A DNA stretch of 7,787 nt from Anaerolinea sp. (lineage in GTDB: Bacteria; Chloroflexota; Anaerolineae; JAAEKA01). Positions 1-4,827 of the stretch are shown in pieces. Both the position numbers and the translations under genes were made by a program. Location of the stretch: assembly GCA_014879765.1 (NCBI GenBank), contig JACSRL010000535.1:1-7787 (forward strand), read 5' to 3'. The stretch's first letter is position 1. Each line of letters starts with the position of its first letter. A model generated the notes under the pieces. The model ran no database searches, was not told where the DNA came from, and was given only the letters and a program-made list of their open reading frames with translations.

Positions 1-204
1 GCGGAAAAGATCGCGGACAACTCGCCGACGGCGGTGCAGTCGGTCAAGCGTGCTGTTCAGAATGGACAGGGTGAGCCGGTAGAACAAGCCATTGCAATCA
101 TGATGGACGAGCACTGGCGTTCGGTGGTGCATCACGACCGCGTCGAGGGCATCCTTGCCTTCACCGAAGGCCGCGAGCCGACGTATCCGGATCCTGACTT
201 CTGA
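1..204 (+). CDS. Enoyl-CoA hydratase/isomerase (crotonase) family protein, C-terminal fragment
   Basis: Open from the first base in frame 1 to a TGA at 202-204, giving the last 67 residues of a protein whose start lies outside the window. The fragment has the usual crotonase C-terminal pattern: an Ala-x-x-Ile-Ala-x-Asn-Ser-Pro helix start, Ala-Val-x-x-x-Lys, a helix ending in a Glu-His-Trp-Arg-Ser segment, then Glu-Gly-Ile-Leu-Ala-Phe-Thr-Glu-Gly-Arg-Glu-Pro-x-Tyr. That closing EG-x-x-AF-x-E-x-R-x-P-x-Y signature is well known in enoyl-CoA hydratases and related acyl-CoA enzymes. The catalytic Glu and oxyanion-hole residues lie upstream, so hydratase, isomerase or lyase activity cannot be decided. 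A 74-base gap without a clear terminator separates it from the rhodanese gene. Nothing links it functionally to the sulfur-related genes, and it may belong to a different, upstream transcription unit. Confidence 0.85.
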   Translation, partial: AEKIADNSPTAVQSVKRAVQNGQGEPVEQAIAIMMDEHWRSVVHHDRVEGILAFTEGREPTYPDPDF

Positions 205-278
205 TACGCGACACCGCTGCCGAGCCGCTGCATGGAACGATAACCGGAACCCAATGACTTGTAAGAGGAGATGAGCTC

Positions 279-848
279 ATGACAAGCCAAGAGAAATCCA
301 CCCCCGATTCAAGCCGCCAGTTGCCCGCAGCGAAGCAGACCAGCCTGGGTCTGTATGTGACCGCGCGGGAAGCCTACGAAATGTGGAAAGCCGACCCAGA
401 GCACGTCAAGGTGCTCGATGTGCGCATGGTCGAGGAGTACGTCTTCCTCGGTCACGCCGAAGGGGCGGTCAACATCCCGGTGGCGTTCCCCAAGTACGAA
501 TGGCACGCTGACAAGCGGAAGTACGGCTTTGAGATCAACCCCGATTTCATCGACCATGTGAAAGCTGTGTTCAAGCCCGACGACACCATCGTGGCCATGT
601 GCCGGTCCGGCGGGCGCAGCGCGGCCGCGATCAACATGCTGGCTAAGGCGGGCTTCACGAAGATCTACAACATCATCGATGGCTTCGAGGGCGACACGGT
701 CGACGATCCCGAGAGCGTCTTCCACGGCAAGCGCATGAAGAACGGCTGGAAGAACTCTGCGCCCTGGACCTACGAACTCGATCCGGCGCTGGTGTGGATT
801 CCCACGGGTGAAGAGCTGGAGCTACTCCGCAGCACCCTGGATGTGTGA
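279..848 (+). CDS. Rhodanese-like (sulfurtransferase) single-domain protein
   Basis: A 189-residue protein with one rhodanese domain at about residues 26-145. The domain starts with a 'VLDVR' strand (45-49), continues through 'GHAEGAVNIP' (58-67), the usual substitute for GHIPGAINIP, and holds the active-site loop Cys108-Arg-Ser-Gly-Gly-Arg-Ser (codon 108 at 600-602). The loop is followed by 'AAAINMLAKAGF' and 'IIDGFEGD'. Cys108 would carry the persulfide in sulfane-sulfur transfer. The CRSGGRS loop is that of sulfurtransferases rather than a Cdc25-like phosphatase loop. A C-terminal tail with 'KNGWKNSAPW' (154-163) resembles the GWKxxGLPW tail of many stand-alone bacterial rhodaneses. No signal peptide or membrane segment is seen, so it is probably cytoplasmic. 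The start at 279 has an AAGAGGAG Shine-Dalgarno sequence at 262-269. The BASS-type carrier gene begins 17 bases downstream, suggesting co-transcription. Sulfur donor and acceptor cannot be deduced. Confidence 0.93.
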   Translation: MTSQEKSTPDSSRQLPAAKQTSLGLYVTAREAYEMWKADPEHVKVLDVRMVEEYVFLGHAEGAVNIPVAFPKYEWHADKRKYGFEINPDFIDHVKAVFKPDDTIVAMCRSGGRSAAAINMLAKAGFTKIYNIIDGFEGDTVDDPESVFHGKRMKNGWKNSAPWTYELDPALVWIPTGEELELLRSTLDV

Positions 849-865
849 CCGTAAAAGGATGAACC

Positions 866-1732
866 ATGACTGCCAATGAGTTGTTTACCATCATTGCCCA
901 GGTGTCCGGTCTGCTCGGCATCGTCGGCAGCATGTTGGGCATGGGCCTGGGGCTGACCATGGCCCAGATTGTCCAACCGCTGAAGAATGTGCGCCTGGTC
1001 GTGTTGGCGCTGCTGGCGAACTTCGTGCTGGTGCCGCTGCTGGCCTGGGGCATCTCGCTGATCATCCCGCTGGAAGACTCGCTCAAGGTCGGACTGATGG
1101 TCCTGGCGCTGTCGGCGGGCGCGCCCTTCCTGGTGCTGGAGGCGCGCGCGGCCAAAGCCAACCTGGCCCTGGCCGTCGGGTTGATGACCCTGTTGATGGT
1201 CGTGACCATCTTCTACCTGCCGCTGGTCCTGCCGCTGCTGCTGACAGGGATCGAGGTGGACGCGTGGTCGATTGCCATGTCGCTGATCGTGCTGATGCTG
1301 ATCCCGCTCCTTCTGGGCCTGCTCGTCAAGTCAGCCGCGCCCGACACGGCGCAACACTGGCAGCCGGCGATGAACAAGATCGGCAGCCTGGGCATCATGA
1401 TCCTGCTGGTGGTCGGATTGGGACTGAATGCCGCCAACGTCATCAGCTTGATCGGGACCGGCGGCTTCCTGGCCTTGCTGCTCTTCATCGCCGGCAGTCT
1501 GCTGATCGGCTTTGTGATTGGCGGCCGCGATGCGGGCGTCCGCAACGTGACGGGGCTGGGCACAGCGCAGCGCAACGTGTCGGCGGCCATTGTCGTGACG
1601 CTGGCAAACTTCGCCGGCACCGATGCCGTACCGTTCGTGTTGGCGGCGTCCATTCTCATGCCGTTGATCTTGTTATCGACTGCGCGCTGGCTGGGCGGGC
1701 GCAACGAGACAACGGCGCCAGCCAAGGCGTGA
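866..1732 (+). CDS. Bile acid:sodium symporter (BASS/SBF) family transporter
   Basis: A 288-residue, very hydrophobic protein with about nine to ten membrane segments, close to the usual length of bacterial BASS carriers. Segment 1 carries 'GSMLGMGLGLTM' (21-32), matching the GMGLxL motif of the family, followed by an amphipathic step to 'QPLKNVRLVV'. Two discontinuous-helix regions typical of the fold are visible: 'SAGAPFLVLEARAAKAN' (83-99) and 'TGLGTAQRNVSAAIVVTLAN' (229-248). The latter matches the family's conserved (G/E)xRNxxxAxxLA stretch near the Na+ sites. Known members import bile acids, pantoate, pyruvate or other organic acids with Na+; the substrate here is not readable. ACR3-type arsenite exporters share the fold, but I see no Cys in the protein, which argues against them. 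AAAAGGATG lies just before the ATG at 866. It is probably co-transcribed with the rhodanese gene, making a sulfur-containing or sulfonated organic anion one speculative substrate. Confidence 0.85.
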   Translation: MTANELFTIIAQVSGLLGIVGSMLGMGLGLTMAQIVQPLKNVRLVVLALLANFVLVPLLAWGISLIIPLEDSLKVGLMVLALSAGAPFLVLEARAAKANLALAVGLMTLLMVVTIFYLPLVLPLLLTGIEVDAWSIAMSLIVLMLIPLLLGLLVKSAAPDTAQHWQPAMNKIGSLGIMILLVVGLGLNAANVISLIGTGGFLALLLFIAGSLLIGFVIGGRDAGVRNVTGLGTAQRNVSAAIVVTLANFAGTDAVPFVLAASILMPLILLSTARWLGGRNETTAPAKA

Positions 1733-1777
1733 ACCTAGTACAGTCGGACGTAAGTTATTTCAATGAGGAGCAAAACC

Positions 1778-2257
1778 ATGTTAAGACGAGGAATAGGCGG
1801 CCCAGGAAGAGGCCCAGGTAGAGGTATGGCAAGAAGGAGTGTCATGCGGAGGCATCGCCGCATGCGCCGGCGCATGCGGCGGCGACTGGTCGTTGGCGGC
1901 GTCGTGCTTCTTGCCGTTGGAGCCACCGCGACCAAGATGAGCCCGAGTGAGGTCCAGCAGGTCGAGCAACACACGGGGATGAAGGCTGAGGATCTTTCAG
2001 AAGAGCAGCTTGACGCCGCCATGGAAGAACTGGGCATCGAGGGCCAAGAGCCCACCGATCAGGAGATCGCCATGCTCGAGGCGGAAGAGGACAAGGCTGC
2101 CGGCCAGGACGCAGCGGGCGCAACCCCTGGCCAGCAGGCCCCAGCGCAGCAGTCAGATGTGATCACGCAGCTCGAACGCCTGGGCGCGCTCAAGGCCCAA
2201 GGGCTGCTCACCGAAGAAGAGTTTGCCGAGCAGAAGGCAAAGCTGCTCGGCGGCTGA
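1778..2257 (+). CDS. Arg-rich, membrane-anchored SHOCT-domain protein
   Basis: I chose ATG 1778 (159 residues) because GAGGAG (1766-1771) sits 6 bases before it. The in-frame ATG at 1763 is 15 bases upstream and has no clear ribosome site. Residues 1-16 are Gly/Pro/Arg-rich with GPGRG-type repeats. Residues 17-36 are extremely basic (RRxMRRRMRRR). Residues 37-51 form a short hydrophobic stretch 'LVVGGVVLLAVGATA' that could be a minimal membrane anchor. Next comes an acidic region with 'VQQVEQHTGMKAEDLSEEQL' (60-79), then a Gln/Ala/Pro linker. The last 28 or so residues, 'QLERLGALKAQGLLTEEEF' onward and ending AKLLGG, are a clear SHOCT domain, a short C-terminal oligomerisation-type module. 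The basic block would sit in the cytoplasm next to the membrane. Function is unknown; nucleic acid or phospholipid contact by the basic part is only inference. The first codons are rich in TTA, AGA, AGG, ATA and GGA, unlike neighbouring genes. Confidence 0.8.
   Translation: MLRRGIGGPGRGPGRGMARRSVMRRHRRMRRRMRRRLVVGGVVLLAVGATATKMSPSEVQQVEQHTGMKAEDLSEEQLDAAMEELGIEGQEPTDQEIAMLEAEEDKAAGQDAAGATPGQQAPAQQSDVITQLERLGALKAQGLLTEEEFAEQKAKLLGG
1834..1846 (+). promoter_or_regulatory. Internal Shine-Dalgarno and in-frame ATG in the SHOCT gene
   Basis: AAGGAG at 1834-1839 is followed after 4 bases by ATG 1844-1846, in frame with the SHOCT gene and corresponding to Met23. Initiation here would give a shorter product lacking the GPGRG-rich leader but keeping the Arg block, hydrophobic stretch and SHOCT domain. 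The spacing is on the short side and the site may simply reflect Lys/Arg/Gly codons. Which start is used, or whether both are, cannot be decided from sequence alone. Confidence 0.35.
1856..1881. repeat. Perfect 26-bp palindrome inside the SHOCT coding sequence
   Basis: Positions 1856-1868 (cgccgcatgcgcc) are followed immediately by their exact reverse complement at 1869-1881, with no spacer. It lies in the Arg/Met codons of the basic block. Inside it, gcatgcg occurs twice, 12 bases apart (1860 and 1872). In mRNA it would fold into a GC-rich hairpin of roughly 11 bp with a 4-base loop, about 80-100 bases after the start codon. Part of the symmetry comes from repeated CGC/CGG/ATG codons, but perfect symmetry requires particular synonymous choices. 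Confidence 0.75.
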
Positions 2258-2267
2258 TCGCGGTCCG

Positions 2268-2310
2268 GGGCCCTTCGGGTTGCACAGCAACGCTCCAATC
2301 CGAAGGGTCC
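2268..2310 (+). terminator. Strong stem-loop after the SHOCT gene, terminator-like or leader RNA
   Basis: Arms gggcccttcgg (2268-2278) and ccgaagggtcc (2300-2310) pair over 11 bp with a single G-U. The 21-base interior starts with its own perfect 5-bp hairpin, gttgc-aca-gcaac (2279-2291), directly stacked on the outer stem, followed by 8 unpaired bases (2292-2299). It starts 10 bases after the SHOCT stop codon. Only a weak T-containing tract (attctctgcattcct, 2311-2325) follows, so it is not a classical intrinsic terminator. It could be a weak terminator, an mRNA-stabilising 3' end, or part of a leader for the SulP gene, whose start is 65 bases downstream. The pairing is direct observation; the role is inference. 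Confidence 0.55.
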
Positions 2311-2375
2311 ATTCTCTGCATTCCTAACACACCGCCGGATGTCTTCAATCCCCTGGCAACGAGAAGAGTGAACCC

Positions 2376-4253
2376 ATGGCAGTGGATGTCGTAGCACCGC
2401 AACCAGCGCAGCGGCGGGGCATGGCCTCGTTTTTCCCCATCCTGGCCTGGTTGCCACAATACAATCGCGGCTGGCTTCGCCCTGACCTGATCGCGGGCGT
2501 CACTGTCGTCACCCTGCTGGTGCCGGAGGGCATGGCCTACGCCGAATTGGCCGGCATGCCGCCGGAGACGATCTTCTACGCAGCGCCCTTTGCGCTGCTG
2601 CTCTACGCGATCTTCGGCACCTCGCGTCAGTTGGTGGTCGGAGCGTCCTCGGTGCAGGCGGTTATGTCGTTCTCGATCATCGCTGCCCTGGTCGCGCCCG
2701 GGACGCCGGAGTTCATCGTCCTCACTACGGCGCTGGCGGTCGCCGTCGGCGCCGTGGCGATTCTGGCCGGCTTGCTGCGGCTGGGCCGCATAGCCCAGTT
2801 CTTCTCGGCGTCGGTGTTAGCGGGCTTTGTCTCGGGCCTGGCAGCGGTCATTGCCATCAAGCAGTTGCCCAAGTTGTTCGGCATCGAATCCGGCTCCGGC
2901 AACGTCTGGGAGCGCCTCTATGATCTGCTCATCCACCTGCCAGAGACACAGGTGCTGACCTTGGCCGTCGGCCTCAGCACGTTGGTGATCATGGTGCTGC
3001 TGGAGCGCTACTTTCATCGCATTCCGGCCGCGCTGGTGGCTCTTATCTACGGCATTGCCGTGTCGGCGATCTTTGGCCTGAGCGATCTGGGCGTACATGT
3101 CATGGGCGAGATCCAGGCCGGCATGGCCCCACCCAAGCTGCCCAACATCACGCTGGACCAGTGGCTGGCACTGATCCCTGGCGCGCTGGCCCTGGCGCTA
3201 GTGATCTTCGCCGAGGCGATCGGCCCGGCGCGCAGCTTCGCCACCAAGTATCGCTACCCCATCAACCCCGACCAGGAGCTGATCGGCTTGGGCGCAGCGA
3301 ACCTTGGCGCCGGCCTGTTCCAGGGGTTCACCGTCGGTTCCAGCCTGTCGCGGTCGGCGGCCAACGACGCGGCCGGTGCCAAGAGCCAGATGTCAGGCGT
3401 CATAGCCGCCGGGCTGACCGTCCTGGTGGCGCTCTTCCTGACGCCGCTGTTTGAGCAACTGCCTGAGGCGACGCTGGCGGCCATCGTTCTGGTGGCCATC
3501 GCCCGCCTGTTCAAATGGCGCGAGCTGCTGCGGCTGTACCGGCTGCGCCGGCTGGACTTTACTCTGGCGCTGGTCACCTTCCTGGGCGTGTTGACCTTCG
3601 ACGAGGCGCTGTACGCGCTGCTACTGGCGGTCGTGCTGTCGATGGTAGCGCTGGTCTGGCGCGCGAGCCAGGGCCGGATGACCGAGCTGGGACTGGCTCG
3701 CGGCCAACTGCGCTTCGAGCAACTCGGCAGTACAGCCAAGACCGCGCCTATCGCCGGCATGCTGATCTTTGCACCGGAGGAAAGCCTCTTCTTCGCCAAC
3801 GCCGACACGGTGCGCGTCCAGATCACCAACCGGCTGGCCGCCAGCGCTGAGCCAGTGACCAGTGTGCTGCTGGATCTGGAGCTGACCAACGAGATCGACG
3901 TGCCCAGCGCCGACATGCTGCAAGAGCTGCACGCCGATCTGGAGGCCGCCGGCGTGCGCTTGATGTTGGCGCGCGTGCGCCCGGTGGTGCGCGACCTGCT
4001 GGACCGCGGCGGCGTCAGCGAGGCCATCGGCGCAGAGAACATCCACGGTCGCGTGTTGGAAGGTGTGGTGGCCCATCTCAGCGCCACAGGCGCTCACGCC
4101 GGGACCTTCCTGGGACTATCGAACGATGCGCTGCGACGCATGCAGCGGGCCGTGGACGAGATGCTCAGCCAAACCACCGATGAGCAGCGCGCTCAGCTCG
4201 AAGCCGTCCAACTGCAGTTGAGCAGGGCGGTCGAAGAGACGGAGCGCAGTTAG
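2376..4253 (+). CDS. SulP family anion transporter with C-terminal STAS domain (first copy)
   Basis: A 625-residue protein. The membrane domain spans about residues 30-430. It holds the family's first signature 'VPEGMAYAELAGMPP' (49-63), 'FGTSRQLVVGASS' (80-92), an acidic TM8 residue in 'IFAEAIGPARSFA' (Glu280), and the anion-site region 'GLFQGFTVGSSLSRSAAND' (313-331) followed by 'AGAKSQ'. A STAS domain follows at about 455-570, with 'SVLLDLELTNEIDVPSADML' (496-515) and 'LARVRPVVRDLLDRGGV' (531-547). The last 40 residues form a charged, probably helical or coiled-coil tail beyond the usual STAS end. SulP proteins carry sulfate, bicarbonate or related anions, often with H+ or Na+; the substrate is not defined here. 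Length is within the range for the family. The start has a GAGAAGAG ribosome site about 7 bases ahead. An arylsulfatase in the same run of genes makes sulfate plausible, though bicarbonate is a real alternative. Confidence 0.93.
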   Translation: MAVDVVAPQPAQRRGMASFFPILAWLPQYNRGWLRPDLIAGVTVVTLLVPEGMAYAELAGMPPETIFYAAPFALLLYAIFGTSRQLVVGASSVQAVMSFSIIAALVAPGTPEFIVLTTALAVAVGAVAILAGLLRLGRIAQFFSASVLAGFVSGLAAVIAIKQLPKLFGIESGSGNVWERLYDLLIHLPETQVLTLAVGLSTLVIMVLLERYFHRIPAALVALIYGIAVSAIFGLSDLGVHVMGEIQAGMAPPKLPNITLDQWLALIPGALALALVIFAEAIGPARSFATKYRYPINPDQELIGLGAANLGAGLFQGFTVGSSLSRSAANDAAGAKSQMSGVIAAGLTVLVALFLTPLFEQLPEATLAAIVLVAIARLFKWRELLRLYRLRRLDFTLALVTFLGVLTFDEALYALLLAVVLSMVALVWRASQGRMTELGLARGQLRFEQLGSTAKTAPIAGMLIFAPEESLFFANADTVRVQITNRLAASAEPVTSVLLDLELTNEIDVPSADMLQELHADLEAAGVRLMLARVRPVVRDLLDRGGVSEAIGAENIHGRVLEGVVAHLSATGAHAGTFLGLSNDALRRMQRAVDEMLSQTTDEQRAQLEAVQLQLSRAVEETERS

Positions 4254-4301
4254 CCAATCAAACTTCGAAAATCCGACCACACTGCGTAACAAGGAATTAT
4301 C

Positions 4302-4784
4302 ATGAACAAGCCTACGCCTTCAACCCTGCTGCTGGTCTGCCTCAGCCTCGTGCTCGTCGTGGCCGCAGCGTGCTACCCGCCCGCCACGCCAATTCCGCCT
4401 ACCACTGCGCCGTCCCCTGCGCCGTCCAACGCCATCACCAACATCGTCTGGCGGTGGCAAACGCTGAACGATGTGGCAGCCGGCACGTCGATGAAGGTGG
4501 ACGATCCGAGCAAGTACACCATTGTCTTCTATGTCGACGGGACAACGACGGGTCAGGCCGACTGCAACACCTTCTCTGGGATTTATTCGCAGGCCAACGG
4601 CTTTGCGATCACCGTGCGGCCTGACATCATGGCGGCCTGTGACCAGGGGTCAATGGACCAACTCTTCCTGAGCTTACTGGGCGATGTGGCTGCCGGCGGG
4701 CCGGATGGCGCGGGCGGCCTGATGTTGCAGACGGCCGGCGGCGCCCAGCAGATGCTGTTCAGCAACAGCGGCCCTGCGCAGTAG
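4302..4784 (+). CDS. Small META/HslJ-like lipoprotein
   Basis: A 160-residue protein with a lipoprotein signal: basic Asn-Lys start, hydrophobic core at about 9-22, and Ala-Ala-Ala-Cys24 as the lipidation site (Ala at -3 is slightly off the LxxC consensus). A Pro/Thr/Ser-rich linker follows (25-42). The body resembles a META domain: 'IVWRWQTLND' (48-57) as the opening strand, 'DPSKYTIVFYVDG' (68-80), 'ADCNTFSGIY' (86-95), then 'ITVRPDIMAACDQGSMDQLF' (99-118). The two Cys residues in 'ADCN' and 'AAC' are the usual conserved pair and may form a disulfide. It would be anchored on the outer face of the cytoplasmic membrane. AAGGA precedes the ATG. It lies 48 bases after the first SulP gene and 43 before the second, so an accessory role in anion transport is possible but unproven. 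META proteins have no defined enzymatic activity. Confidence 0.82.
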   Translation: MNKPTPSTLLLVCLSLVLVVAAACYPPATPIPPTTAPSPAPSNAITNIVWRWQTLNDVAAGTSMKVDDPSKYTIVFYVDGTTTGQADCNTFSGIYSQANGFAITVRPDIMAACDQGSMDQLFLSLLGDVAAGGPDGAGGLMLQTAGGAQQMLFSNSGPAQ

Positions 4785-4827
4785 CGCGTGGACATCAACA
4801 TCCCGGCACAGAAGGACGAATGTCTTC

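Noticed and set aside
1763..1777. Upstream ATG as the start of the SHOCT gene
   Set aside because: No ribosome site at a proper distance precedes it, and the GAGGAG used by ATG 1778 would lie inside the coding region. The five extra residues add no recognisable element.
1264..1821. A 185-codon + strand frame overlapping the end of the BASS gene and the start of the SHOCT gene
   Set aside because: It runs through two supported genes in another frame, has a composition typical of frame-shifted GC-rich code, and shows no family motif.
2280..2316. TTGCAC at 2280-2285 as a possible -35 promoter element for the first SulP gene
   Set aside because: No acceptable -10 hexamer lies about 17 bases downstream, and the bases are better explained as part of the stem-loop.
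3254..4087. A 277-codon open frame on the - strand opposite the first SulP gene
   Set aside because: Ser/Arg/Ala-rich low-complexity translation without motifs, lying entirely within a well-supported transporter and its STAS domain.
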